From contig NW_006917093.1 in NCBI RefSeq assembly GCF_000516985.1, positions 5,799,013 to 5,863,012 of the forward strand: DNA of 64,000 bases, in the 5' to 3' direction. Under the pieces are notes generated by a model that worked only from the letters and a program-made list of their open reading frames with translations, had not been told where the DNA came from and searched no databases. Origin of the DNA: Pestalotiopsis fici W106-1. Lineage: Eukaryota > Ascomycota > Sordariomycetes > Amphisphaeriales > Sporocadaceae. Shown one piece after another: positions 49,945-61,403 of this stretch. Position numbers and translations under genes: made by a program. How positions within the stretch are numbered: the stretch's first letter is position 1; the number at the start of each line of letters is the position of its first letter.

Positions 49945-51461
49945 TCACAAGCCCAGTTCATGCCATAGATTGTAAATTTTGTCCCTGATTATCTCGTGTC
50001 CGAGGGTCCGGGGATGGAATGTTTTCCCGTAATACGTCGGAACATACCACATTGAGTTCTCAGCAACGACTTCTGTATGGGCATGTCTCAGCGTCGAGTC
50101 CTCTGCTTTTGACATGGCCATGTAGCAAAGGGCCAGCAACCCCCAGTCTCCAGAGCGAGTGGCCGGCTCGAGACATGTACGCGGATCCACCAAATCTGAA
50201 TGGAGCGGAAGAACATCAGGCTGCGCCTTTTGTGATAGAGATGTGTCGTTCCTCGCATTGTCGGGCCCGCCAACGAGGAAGAAGTATGTGTCATTTCTCT
50301 GATAGTCGGGCTCCACGACGCCGGGCTCGCAGAAGCGGTGGCCTTCAAACTCGCTGTCGTAGTCGACAAACAAGACCTTGATCCCGGCGAACTGCGAGTT
50401 GATCTTGGCGACTGTTGCCTTGATCTTTTCGTTTACTGCCTGGACCATGATGTTCATTCTGACTCTGAGCTCCCGCTGCAGCTTCGGCCCACGCCACCAC
50501 ACCCCGAGACTCATTTCGTCGCATTCGGGGGTCTGGTCGTTGAAGAAGCGCGCGTAGCCGGTTACGGTAATGAAGAACCACTGTAGCGCCTGTGTTAGAC
50601 ACGATTATACTATAAAGTGGAGAGAATCATGATGAATCAAAATTGGACATGGAATACCTACAGGTTTCTTTTCCCACTTTACCCTGTTTAGTAATTCCAA
50701 TATGGCTATGCGCAGTCGCTCCTCAAACTCGGTCCCATTCAATCTTTCCTGGGCGTGCTCTAGCGCTGACTCGCAGGTGCCCGAGTAGAAGTTGTAGAAA
50801 CGAAATATACACGCATTCATGACTTCAAAAAATCCCAGGTCGTTTCCTCCCACCGACATGAGCGCAAAGTCGACGGGTAGCGAGCCATTTACTACGAGAT
50901 GTTGTGTCAGCCAGTCAGTCACCTCTCTTGTGCGTACACAACTGGGAAACGTTTCAAAAACTTCCACTCTACTCTTGCTTATATACCCAGAAAAGAAAAA
51001 CAAACGATACCCAGGGGAGATGAATTATGCTTACGATTATTGATTTGACTCTCTGGGCTGGCCAGCAGCAGCTCATTTGTCGTCGCACCCGTGCATGACA
51101 AGAACTGAAATGATGTGTTGTTGAGCCCGCCTTGACTGGCTGAGAGATCTTTGGCAATGAGCGCCGGATAGGCATGCAGCCCTCGCCGGCATTCGTCTTC
51201 GGCCCCGTCGACGCCAGTGCCAATGCCAGCGCTATAAGAGTCGCCCAGGGCCACAAAGCCAGCGCGGGGGCGATGATGATGATGTGTCTTTGATAGTGCG
51301 GCTGCAGGAGTGGACCATTTGGGTACTTCCAGGGAATGCTGTTGGTCTAATACATGCTGGTAGCTATCTGAATGGGAACCAGGTCCCCATGGATTTCTGA
51401 TTATAGAGGCCTCGGAGCGCCAACCTAGAATTAAAGTTAAAATGCCAAGCACGGCGTGCAT
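49945..51461 (-). CDS. Secreted SGNH/GDSL-type hydrolase
   Basis: Three exons on the minus strand (51461-51035, 50891-50662, 50589-49945) encode about 433 aa. The 143-bp first intron (GTAAGC to CGTAG, with CTGAC branch site) was chosen because it joins SQINN to LNGSLPVDFALMSVGGND in phase. The second is 72 bp with a GTAGGT donor. The ATG at 51461 opens a short hydrophobic signal peptide (MHAVLGILTLILGW). Block I is FVALGDSYSAGIG with nucleophile Ser about 75. Block III is SVGGNDLGF with Asn about 159. Block V is FHPRTLGH near the C-terminus with His about 411. These make a complete SGNH esterase/lipase active site. N-glycosylation sequons such as NNTS, NGS and NDT fit secretion. The natural ester substrate (lipid, cell wall or host polymer) cannot be deduced. 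Confidence 0.88.
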
Positions 51462-52277
51462 GGTATCGGGTGGATCGGAGAGAGTCGTCAAGTCATGGAA
51501 AGCAAGTAAATCATGAGAGTCACAGCAGTGCAGAAATCGGCTGGGGATGAGCGAATATCTCTAGATGAAATTTGTAAAGATGGGAGGTGAAAATGGAAGG
51601 GATGAGAGGATGGATTACCGAGGGTTCAAAAAGTCATGTCGCATGATTTGTTGAGGTTGGTCGTTATCGGGGTTGGGCTGTAGGTACACGACTGATGTAA
51701 GCTGCCAGGCCGTAGATACCTAGATTAGGTGGTTCCAGCCAGCCAATCTCTTTCGTCCTTTGCGCACATGCAGAAACGATTGCATATGTCCGAACTCTTG
51801 GGCTGATCACCTGAGATCTTGAGCCCCGCCACGTTGCAAACCACCAATCAATGCTTATTATTATAGTCATCTCACGATAATTATCATACTTGGGTTCTTC
51901 CCTATTTCCCTTTGCTATTTCCTTCTCACCCTCCACCATGCATATGCCATTTCATCTTTGCGATATCTTCAAAAAGGACAAGACCGGCACTCTAGAATTC
52001 AAACTAGGCAAAAAAAAAAATACCTATCATGTAACACATCCTTGGAGGTATCAGTCATCCATTAGCGTCGGAGTCAATGGCGGCAGGGTCCTTTATATGG
52101 TTGCCTAAAATGTCAGCATCGTATGTACGCGGGAATGGGGACAAGCTATAAGATATCACAAAGCTTTCAAGCCAGGTGTCAGAGATCACCTGAAAGCTTG
52201 TGCACCAAGGATGTTGACCTAGTCAGTCAGTCAGTCAGTCAGTCATGCCAATTCTTCGCCGTTCATCCTGAGAAAAG
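51462..52277. other. Divergent intergenic region with AGTC repeat
   Basis: It separates the SGNH hydrolase (-) from the acetyltransferase (+). It contains an imperfect hairpin near 52161-52198 (AAGCTTTC...GAAAGCTT) and the AGTC microsatellite shortly before the acetyltransferase ATG. Confidence 0.65.
52221..52244. repeat. AGTC tetranucleotide microsatellite, 6 units
   Basis: Six perfect units end 33 bp before the ATG of the acetyltransferase gene, so length change would alter its 5' UTR or core promoter. Confidence 0.93.
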
Positions 52278-53209
52278 ATGACCAACTATCAAGTCCAAGG
52301 CTGCACCGTTCTGGATGCCGCCGGGCTGGCCCAGAACAACATGTCAGCCTTTTGGACAGACCCGACCTGGATCCTCGTATGGGAAAAGGATAGAACGCTC
52401 GAGAGCATAATACAAGCATGCGCGAGGCGAATGCCAAACAATCTCCTCAGTGATCGAGCCCACAAGCGACACATCAAGGCGATTGACGCCGAGACCGGTA
52501 CCGTGGTGGGATATGCCCGCTTTCTCCTACCTGACGGGCTGGCTGGAGGCTGGCTCGAGGCTCAAACCCCAGATGTATCCGAGACAGACAAGAAAAGGTT
52601 TGATGAGCTGTTTGCGAGTGCTGATTGGACCTTTCGGCGGGGAACGGGCAACATAGACGAGCCAGTGCACCCCATCATGCAAAAGTACATGAGTCGCAAG
52701 GAATATATGGGTAAGTATTCCATCAGCAATAGCTATATACATGGAAGTAATCAAGTGTTGATGTAACTAATGGGCTTGACCGTGTCCACCAGAACTCGAG
52801 TATCTCGCCGTCCAACCCGCTTATCGTAACCGCGGAATCGCTACCCTGCTAATGCAAGCTGGCATTGCCGAGTCGGAGAGAATGGGCATTGATATTTTTA
52901 TGCTCGCCTACAAAGCCGGGCTTGGCGTGTATAAGAGGCTTGGCTTTGAGACGTTGGAAACATTGATCTTGGATGACTCTGCATATGGGGGCCAAGGGGA
53001 ATACGGCGTAAGCAACTTCCGATGTCATTTCTCTCCTTCTCTGGGTTGTCTCATGAGCAAGCATTGCCCAAATCGGTACTCCAAGAGAGCAGGCTCAGAC
53101 AAATTACTTGGAAGAGCTGCTTCAAACTCATTTATCTACCCTAATGGGCAATTGCTAACACATGTTGTTGTAGTGCTACTTTATGGAGAGAACAGTCAAG
53201 AGGCAGTAG
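52278..53209 (+). CDS. GNAT-family N-acetyltransferase
   Basis: Three exons (52278-52710, 52793-53007, 53174-53209) encode about 227 aa. The introns of 82 and 166 bp have GTAAGT and GTAAGC donors; the last exon is only 36 nt and encodes CYFMERTVKRQ. The GNAT fold is complete: an N-terminal arm, then the long insert with GWLEAQTPDVSETDKKRF. Strand 4 leads to motif A, LEYLAVQPAYRNRGIATLLM (about 146-165), whose R-N-R-G-I-A loop binds the acetyl-CoA pyrophosphate. Motif B, LGVYKRLGFE, follows. It resembles the small fungal family of uncharacterised acyltransferases that may act on small molecules or antibiotics. The acceptor substrate is unknown. No signal peptide is seen, so it is probably cytosolic. 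Confidence 0.88.
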
Positions 53210-54850
53210 GAGTATTAATAGCATGTAGTACGTCTTACATGTGTATAGTTGGGATGTAGTTTAGACCCCATGTCGCATGGGATTGCTGATTCCGGACCAA
53301 CTATTCTCCAGAGTATACTAGAAGATCCATCCAGGAAGCCTTACGACGAGGGTGTATAGTATAAATACACTCTCCCAGGTGGATCCTAACCTAGATAAGT
53401 TGAATGATCCCATCGTGGTTCCTGGGATGACGGGCCGAGCGGGCGAATATCGCAGCTCCTTCTTGCCAATCGGAAATGTAGTCCATATTGGCATGTACGT
53501 ATAGTCTTCATGGCTTTCGATGGTATTTCATAATTTTCAGCACAGCCTTGAAATCTTTTCCAGGGTTGGATGGAATGTGCACCGAACACCTATCTACTCC
53601 CCCTTCGTGCTTGCACAAAAAAGCACAAGTGGCTTTGTCTACAAGGTATCCAAGTGTGTGTCCACGGTGCGTCATAACGTTTGGCCGTATGCCAGGACGG
53701 AAACAAGTGGCCGACGGACAGAGATGGCGGCTGGGAGGCTGACAACAAAAGTCGTCCAGCTGACAAGTTTCCTATCGGTGATGTCTTGCATCCAAGTATC
53801 TGGCCTACGGGACTGTCTTGTTCCCGACTCACCTCACTACAGCAGGGACATGTTGAATACAATATTCAGCTCGCGGGTGACAGTGACGTCGATCTTGCTG
53901 CAAATTGATGAAACCCCCGCCATACGTCATAGCATGGTTCAGTTTAGGGTAAGGTGAATTACAAGGTATACTGAGTGCTGACCCCACCTTTTCGGCCAGA
54001 TCTGTACTGCTTTCTTTCTTCATACTACGTGAAAGAGAGAGATAGAGAGGGCCCAGAGGATTCTACTTGGCCCTTGAGTCCACGGCTCGTGACGAGTTCA
54101 ATTGGCACTTCAAAGGAGGAATAATAGCCAAAGAAGTTATTCTATACCATTGCTATCGTGCCCCTGCTATATAGTAGTGTAGATTGGTTCCCTGGATCCG
54201 CTGGATCGTGATATTCCCCCCAATCCCCCCCATCCGGGTATGCAAGGCCAAGTCCCACTCACTGTACCTAGGTATGTATGCATGTAGATCACCAACTTCT
54301 TCCCCAGAACCAAGAATAGCCAAGGCAAGACCATAATGGAGTCCCTGCTTTGTTGGCCCGTTCTGGATGGTCTTTCTAAAGCCAAGATCGAGGAAACAAA
54401 GCCAATAAGCTCGTCGTCATCTGGCACCGCTTTCTGTCAACCATACATGATGGACCCGCAGGATAGAGACTAGGTACCTAGGTACCGTTGCGTATTGCCC
54501 AAAGCCAGAGCTGCTAATAAGAGGGAGCCGACATATGTAGCCCCCTTGTTGCTCGGTGCCCGCCTAGTTTAGCGCTGTTCGCTTCCAAGTCAAACCACCA
54601 GCAAAGACGTCACTCCTCCCCTCAAGCCGCTTGTGATACTCCCGTCCCTGATTAAATAACTACCAAGAACGACCGCCTGTTTCTTATCACTCCTTGGCTC
54701 TTTATTCCACATTCTTCTTTAAACGATACCATTGTAAACTTTTGGACCTTGCTTCTCACAAGCCGCCAAGCACCTCAATCGCACTCGCCAAGCCATTACA
54801 AAGTATATCATACACCTATAATCAACAAAAATTTAAAAACTTCAACCACC
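53210..54850. other. 1.6-kb intergenic region
   Basis: It holds the 3' flank of the acetyltransferase and the promoter of the next gene. The longest frame, 53520-53957 on the plus strand, has no recognisable domain. Copies of the CTAGGTACC-type palindrome are at 54265-54274 and 54470-54481. Confidence 0.55.
54470..54481. repeat. 12-bp palindrome CTAGGTACCTAG
   Basis: A perfect palindrome identical to the one at 35096-35107, immediately followed by another GTACC. A related palindrome, TACCTAGGTA, is at 54265-54274. Confidence 0.8.
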
Positions 54851-55867
54851 ATGGATACCATCAACAGCATAGCCAAGACCGCCGCCAACGCTGTCTGGGG
54901 CCCCAACACGACCGATGGAAAGGAACCCGTTTCTGGCCACCAGGGCGACGTATCAAAGGGCGAGCCTTATGACAAGGGCAATATTGAAGGTACGGCCAAT
55001 ATTGCCAGAATTGACCGTGTCTAGATTGCAAACTTGCTGACTGCTCTCCGTTTTGTAGGAGCTCACTCTTCGGTGAACACGACCGGCGAATCAACACCAA
55101 ACACCACATCTGCGGCCGCCCCAACAAGTGCCGCCGGCAATACCACTGGACCCTCCACGACCAGTGTCACTGAGGGATCCAAAGATGCCGAGTTTGCCAA
55201 GACTACCGGTACTGCAGCAGAGTCGAGCGAGGTGCCTGATAATGAGCGAACTGAGCTCAAGGCCAAGGACACCCCATCTGATACCACTACCGGACAGAAT
55301 GATACCAGAGATCCCACCAACCCTCAGACCAACCCCAAGAACAACCCTACCGATGTGGACGACACTGCAGCTGGTCCTACCGAGGGCCAAAAATTGGACG
55401 GCCCTGGACCCAAGCCTTTGGATGAGGTTGCCAAGGAGCACGGCGGCGATGCCGGCAACTCAGACGCAGCCCTCACCTCTTCTGAGGGAAATACTGAAGG
55501 CAAGGCTGCCACCGAGTCGGACGACCCCAATGACCCTCATGCTCCCAGCAAGGGCGAGGGAACTGGTGAGAAGTACATCAAGAGTACGGGCATGGCTGCC
55601 GATGGCGGTGATTTTGACGCTGCCAATGCCGGCGCTGGCAGAGAGGCTGATCGTAAGTGTTATATCCGAGTCTCATGTAATTTGGTTAGGCAGGCCACTT
55701 TACTAACCAAGCCCTCAGGTCTCATGGAGGAGAAAGGCATTCACACCTCCAAGGATGCTCCAAAGGGTGAAGTTGCAGATGACAAGCACGGTAGCCCAGA
55801 AAGCGAGGAGAAGAAGAAGAAGCCTGGTGTTGTACAAAAGATCAAGGCCAAGCTTTCTCACCACTAA
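54851..55867 (+). CDS. Hydrophilic Gly/Thr/Asp-rich stress-type protein
   Basis: Three exons (54851-54989, 55059-55652, 55719-55867) encode about 293 aa with phase kept across introns of 69 and 66 bp. The N-terminus MDTINSIAKTAANAVWG, followed by GKEPVSGHQGDVSKGEPYDKGN, is a pattern seen at the start of a widespread group of ascomycete hydrophilic proteins, often annotated as glycine-rich or LEA-like. The remainder is disordered, Thr/Ser/Asn/Asp/Pro/Gly-rich, with no Trp after the start and almost no large hydrophobics. It ends in a Lys-rich VQKIKAKLSHH tail. Such proteins are commonly abundant in conidia or under desiccation or osmotic stress, but no role is proven. There is no signal peptide or TM segment. 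The leader contains a run of CAA-like and A-rich sequence typical of highly expressed fungal genes. Confidence 0.82.
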
Positions 55868-56258
55868 GCTTCCAGTCCAAACACTTGGAGTATTATTCAA
55901 TCTGGAAGGTGCCACATAATTATGGCCACGGACGACATTACGACTGGATGACCAAATATGCAAACATTCCATGAAAAGGCATCCTTCTCTGGCCTATAGG
56001 CTCACTTGTATTAGTTAATAGTCAGATAATGATGAATCAACCATTAAATGCCCAACATTAATGTTATTTCAGGAGAATGTTATCACTTGCTCACGATACA
56101 TAAAGGTCCTCCGATGTGGCACGTCGCCTCTTACTTGATGTTAGTCCCCGCTTCCAGGACCCGACCTTTGATTTAGATGCATGCCTGAACATTTCCGTAG
56201 AAAACAGCTCCTGGTGCTCTCTCACAGGTTATGTAGAGCCTATCACTGTATTCGAGTG
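55868..56258. other. Short intergenic region
   Basis: 3' flank of the hydrophilic-protein gene running into the decayed NLR locus. No intact frame is seen. Confidence 0.6.
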
Positions 56259-56498
56259 TTATGGCTCGGTTGCGCTTTTCGACCGAATGTCTCCCATCTT
56301 GTCGACTTGTTTGTATCGTCCGCGCAGAGCTTCGGTCACAGCTGCTGTCGTGGTCGCTGCAAAGTCTTGCCATTGCTTGTGCTTATGGGAATCGGTCTGG
56401 TTGCAGACCCATTTGATCACAATGCTGGGCACCTCATCCCATAATTCCGCTTTGCCGTATATGCTAGTATTGTCATCCCAGATCGCAGTGCATTGCAC
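56259..56498 (-). pseudogene. Remnant of a nucleoside-phosphorylase-like (PNP_UDP) effector domain
   Basis: A minus-strand open stretch of about 79 codons reads DEVPSIVIKWVCNQTDSHKH and then KQWQDFAATTTAAVTEALRG. This closely follows the C-terminal end of the phosphorylase-like domain that fungal NLR proteins carry at their N-terminus, where the usual form is a GICDYADSHKNKQWQ-like stretch. The rest of the domain is missing or unrecognisable. The remnant is on the strand opposite to the NB-ARC and repeat remnants next to it, so it is either a piece of a second gene or the result of an inversion. It has no start, no splice support and no continuation, and I regard it as non-functional. Confidence 0.6.
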
Positions 56499-56734
56499 GT
56501 CTCAGTGTCAGCCGTCAGGTATTCGGAACGTTTTCCATTATATTGTTTGGAAAGCCAATCACACGGCACAGCTTGTCCCAACAGTGTGACTGGAAATCTT
56601 ATAGGATGGTTGTCGTCTACGATTTCGGATGCACCACAGGGTATGAATGCGCATCACAACAACCGAGTATGTCGAGCAAAACAGGCCCCGCGTACCCAGG
56701 ACTTTCTCCAGCGGTCCGCCTACCCTGATCAGCT

Positions 56735-58010
56735 TGAACAACTGCTTTCACACAGGAAAGATTACCGGGACGCTCTCTTGGGTCTCGGCGGATCTGGAAA
56801 GACACAGCTAGCACTCAGCTATACACACAGAAGATGCAGTCACCCAACCTGCTCTGTCTTCCTTCTGGGTACATGCCGTGACGGAAACATCCCTTGCACA
56901 AGACTACAAATGGATCGCCACAAAGCTGGGACTTGCAAGCCATATAGACGAAAAGCATCTATGGGGCCTATGTGAGAAATACCTCGATCACGCACAACGG
57001 GCAGGAGACTGGGCACATTGCCATTACGGAGAAGAGAATGTCGCCAAGCTGTTCATGCGTGTATCTAGGTATCTTTATGATAGGGGAAGATGGAGACGGA
57101 AGAAAATTGTGGGTGATGTAGTCATGAGACTCCAAGAAAAGGTGCTGGAGGAACAACAATCTCGGGCATGGCGAGCCTGACAACGACATACTGCCAACAA
57201 GGAATATACGAAAAGGCAAAACAGATTGAGACAAAGATGCTGCAATTTCAAAGGAGAACACTGGGTAGCAATCCTCTATATATAATCTCGAGAGTATGAA
57301 CAACCTCGCGAAGACATACAACAAGGAAAACATGAAGAGGCAGACCAAATATTGACGGAAGTTCTTAAATCTCAACCTACAACCATACAGCTTGGTGCAT
57401 GATCATCCGAATACGATCAAAGCCATGTTCAACCCGGCTGCGACATATCACAGTCAGAATATGCTCGAAGAGTCAGAAGCAATCGAGATCGAAGTCTTGA
57501 ACCAGCGACAACACATCTCGGAGAAGGGAACCATCCCGATACAACCACAGCCATGTTTATCCTAGCTTTCACAAATCATGAGCAGAGAAGACTCCAATAG
57601 GCAGAACCCATCTGAATCTAAGTTATAAATCTACGCCGACAGATTCTGGGACAACAACAACAACAAGAAGAATAGCATCCGTCCACGATCCAATCTATGG
57701 CCTACTTGGCAACATCTTTTCATACACAAGGGAAATTAGCAAAAGCCGAAATGATGGATATGGAAGTCTTGTAAAGCCGTAGGAATAGTTTGGCAAATTC
57801 TCCTCCAGATACTCTCCAAAGCATGAAGCCTCCCTACCATGTGATACATCGAGCCCACGAGAGTCAAGAGGCTGAAAAGATCAATAGAGATGTCTTGCGA
57901 CTGAGGCGACTTGTTTTGGGAGGTCTCCCATCCAGATACGCTCGCCAGCGCATGGAATCTGGACGTGACTCTACAATCTCTCAAAGCACCTTTCTGTATT
58001 GTCCAATAGA
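56735..58010 (+). pseudogene. Decayed NLR gene: NB-ARC plus kinesin-light-chain-type TPR repeats
   Basis: A P-loop, LLGLGGSGKTQLALSYTHR, begins about 56776. Continuity to the next conserved block, SSFWVHAVTETSLAQDYKWI (from about 56855), needs a change of frame, which points to a frameshift. The winged-helix part of the nucleotide-binding region appears to be deleted, because the protein passes directly to TPR-like EENVAKLFMRVSRYLYDRGR. Beyond 57178, repeat units continue in shifting frames broken by stops: MASLTTTYCQQGIYEKAKQI, then SMNNLAKTYN, then GKHEEADQILTEVL, then HPNTIKAMFNPAATYHSQNM. A last unit, EAEKINRDVLRLRRLVLGG, lies near 57867-57925. These units follow the about 42-residue pattern of fungal NLR TPRs. 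Fungal NLRs act in non-self recognition and regulated cell death; this copy cannot make an intact product. Confidence 0.72.
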
Positions 58011-59624
58011 CGAGCCTCGGCGGTCCACGCATGAGCTATACATGGTGCGCACTGTATTCCCTGATGGCCTTCCAACAAGGACATGTGCAGCGAGACGGTG
58101 GCTTGGATGCAAAATGTCCAAGTACCTCCTCACGTGATGATGAAAGCAAACAAAGGAGGAAAGACATACACACACCTCTTGCGGATGCCAGCAGGAGATG
58201 GATAGTTGAATATGCCGGCAATTGCTTGTAAAGGCAGTCAACCCCAACGCTATAGGTGGTGCTGTTTGCAAACGTGCTATGGGGTTCACTTGCAGAAACA
58301 ATGATAGACGACTCAGGGAAAAGTGAAAAGACTCGTCTAGTCTCGAATCCTCTCGCGACCTTTCCCGTAAAGTAGCCAATGAGCTCGCTCTTCTCAACGA
58401 TAGGGTCCAAGTGTTTCCAACATAGAGGGTGTCATTGGTATACTCACACAGACTAACAAACAGGCAGTCAGGCTTGCTTGCATCAAGACAAGTCTGGGGT
58501 ACATGAAAGTCTACGCACAACAGCTGCAGGATGGGGTGTGGAACCGTTACTTGATGTTACCCTCTTGCTTCCAGATCCGGAGGGGCTCTTGGCGGACTCT
58601 TGCTCCGCCCGCGTTGAGAAGTTTCAAGAAGAGCCCAGTACTCGTTGTATTACATAGTACACATCCTTTCTCTTGGCCAGAGCATAAAAATACATGTCCC
58701 TTCCTCTTTTGGAGAAGACGGAGAAGAAAGAACAATAAAACCCGCAAAAAAAAAAAAAATGGAAGAAAAAGAAAGGCCGGATCATTTTGATGCTTCCTTC
58801 TGACCGGGAAGAGATACATTAGAATCCCTGCCACTACCACGACGACGGTACGGAAAGATACTTGGTTACTTTGCATCAAGATCCGGGTAGTAGAAACTCA
58901 CCTATTTGTTCAGTCGCCGCATACCGTGAGGGGGAGAAGAAGCAAAAAGTATAGCAAAAGTACCCCGCCAATCGGTTCAAGGGTCAGCATGTGTTAGGTA
59001 CATACCTACCTACGCAGGTGGGATGGAGGTCCATGTAGTTCTGTATTCTTCTTTCCCGGGGCAACGCGGGGTGAAGTTCATTTTGCCCATTCCCTTATCC
59101 CACCGCATTTCTGCACCATGGGTCGTCTGTCTAGTACAAAGAATCCGCTACCGAGGTCTGCCGCAGTATTGTACAGTAATACATCTTTGATGAGGGATGA
59201 CTATCAACGGCGATTTCATGCTTGTGAAAGGACCCGAGGCATCGCCGAATATTCACCATCTCATTCATGCATTTGTTGTCTTGCCTTCTAGTGACTGGGC
59301 GACAAGAAGACCGACGTAGTTTAGCAGCACAAGCAAATGAGGAACGAAGCAGATATGAACGGACGCTGGTGTATAACTTTTTCAACGCAACCGGTAGGCC
59401 GAACTCTCGGTATAGTCATATCATCTTTTCCCAAGAAAGAGGTAGCCCGCTTATTAGAGGAACATGTGTATTGTGTTTGGCTTGGCTGGGCTAGCCCAAA
59501 GCACAATGTCAAGTCGAGCCGGGCCGGCTGCCGTCTTACCACCACCACGACCCAGATCTGGGAACAAAAACATGGAAGGGGTCTGTCTCTTGGTCGTATC
59601 ACAGACCCCCAAATTTTGGCAAGG

Positions 59625-59644
59625 AAAAAAAAAAAAAAAAAAAA
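59625..59644. repeat. Poly-A tract, 20 bp
   Basis: A homopolymer run. No reverse-transcriptase or SINE-like sequence was recognised beside it, so I do not call a retroelement. Confidence 0.9.
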
Positions 59645-59965
59645 GCCGCCTGGGGGTATATGGCAGTATTGATTGGGGCGCTTTGCGCCTCTTTTCGACT
59701 ACGGGCCGATTCCAATGAGACTTTTATAGGGTTTTGCGTAAGACAGTACAAGTCCCGTTCTCTTTTGCATGCTCTTAACCCGTGTCGATTTGAGCAGAAG
59801 TAGGTGCAAATGACGAATCGACGATGATATTTCTCCAACGAGTGATACCGAACCCCGGATTGTACATACTACAAACATTAGACGAGATGCGCATCCACTG
59901 GGTCCTCGCTTGTGCTGATTTGGAACCGAGGCTGCTTGTTAATGCTACCTGACTGCGATGGTAAG

Positions 59966-59993
59966 TAGGTAGGTAGGTAGGGAGGGAGGGAGG
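59966..59993. repeat. TAGG/GGAG tetranucleotide tract
   Basis: Several TAGG units run into GGAG/GGGA units in an intergenic position. Confidence 0.85.
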
Positions 59994-61403
59994 CAATGGT
60001 GAATGGCCTTGTTCAACAGTGCTTGTCGTGCTCGAATGCTCCCACCCGAAGAAAAAGAAAATCAAACTCTCCCTTTAAAGTGTGCTGATATATATCATCA
60101 AGGGCGGCCTTTCATACATGGAATAAGTGTCCTTGTCCGGGTCACTGCATTGATTGCGGATTGCTTCAGAAAGATTTCCTGCCATGTACCTCCATATTCG
60201 AAGAAGTGTTCATCAACACCAGATGCAAGCCACACGTGTTAGCCATCATGTTTCAAGACCAAAAGTGACAAAATGCAGACACAGCACTGCAGCAGCCACT
60301 GCAAAAAATTGATTTCTCCGCCGCAGCGCACGAAACAGCCTGACCGGGGCCCAGAACAGACTCGTACACATTACGCATCATTATTCTTTATACTAATCCA
60401 TGTGCGACCCTGACAAAGTCCCCAGATCACGTTCCACATGATTAGATGGGTACCTACTTACATACATTGTACAAAGGCAGGACCCAGTCGATAACATTCA
60501 GAACAAGTCTAAGTATCAAGAGCTCAAAAGGAATCAATGCTACTCGCAGTGTCTTACTACTCCAACAGCTTTCCCAAGAATTTTCTGCAATCGGAATACG
60601 CACGTATATATTGTATATATAAATATAGGTAGACAGGCAGGCAGGCCCTATGCACTCAACATGGTCTTGGACAGGGATGCAGCAGTCCGAGATACAAATT
60701 TTGTGCATATATTATTGCCAAACCTGCTCTCATATGAATCTCCCGATACAGAACGTGCTGCTCGTTTCGGCCTCCGTCCCATAGTACCCTAGTTCCACGT
60801 GCAAATGTGCAATGTCCATTCCAGCTCTTCGATTAAATCTCATCAAGGTGGAGGGAGTTTTCGTTCGACTAGCTCATGATCGAAACCCCTTTTTTCTTTT
60901 TTCCTGTCTCCCCCTTCCATTCCTTGCCCATTGCCTTGCCGAGTGCCGCATGATCCCCAACCCCTGCCTTTGCCGGTGGGCTGCTTACTCCTCTACAACT
61001 CAAACCGGTCACGGGCCATGCTGAAGTTCAATATGACCATTTAGTAGACGTTTTATGCTCAAACCGTAAAGTATCATGGCTCTCCACTTTCCCGCTTGGA
61101 TTTTCGCTCAATAGGGCCTTCTGACTGCCGTATCAAATCCTTTGTCGTGTAGTGGTCTTGCAGGCCACTCCACCGAGACCTTTGGCGCAGATAGTACAAT
61201 GAGCAGGCTCCCGTAGTCGCTTATCCCTGTCCACTGTCCTAGATGGAAAGCCACTTATATACGGCTTCATCCACACAATGGGCGATGCTCAGGGGCCCGG
61301 GATCCTCTCCTTCTTGCGCGGCGATCAGGGAACGGCATATTCGCAATGAGTCGCCCTGCTTAAGACCGTAGCGTCTGGGCCTGTCTGGGTCGATGCACTG
61401 CCT

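Larger units (their letters stand above)
58011..61403. other. 3.4-kb gene-poor region
   Basis: Only short overlapping frames are seen. It contains an A20 tract (59625-59644), a TAGG/GGGA tetranucleotide tract (59966-59993), and T- and A-rich stretches. The right end should hold the 3' UTR of the Ras GEF gene. Confidence 0.55.

Noticed and set aside
51600..54000. SGNH hydrolase, acetyltransferase and neighbours as a secondary-metabolite cluster
   Set aside because: There is no core synthase, transporter or transcription factor nearby, and adjacent genes are housekeeping.
59625..59644. Poly-A tract as the 3' end of a retroposon
   Set aside because: No upstream tRNA- or 7SL-like sequence, target-site duplication or reverse-transcriptase fragment could be recognised.
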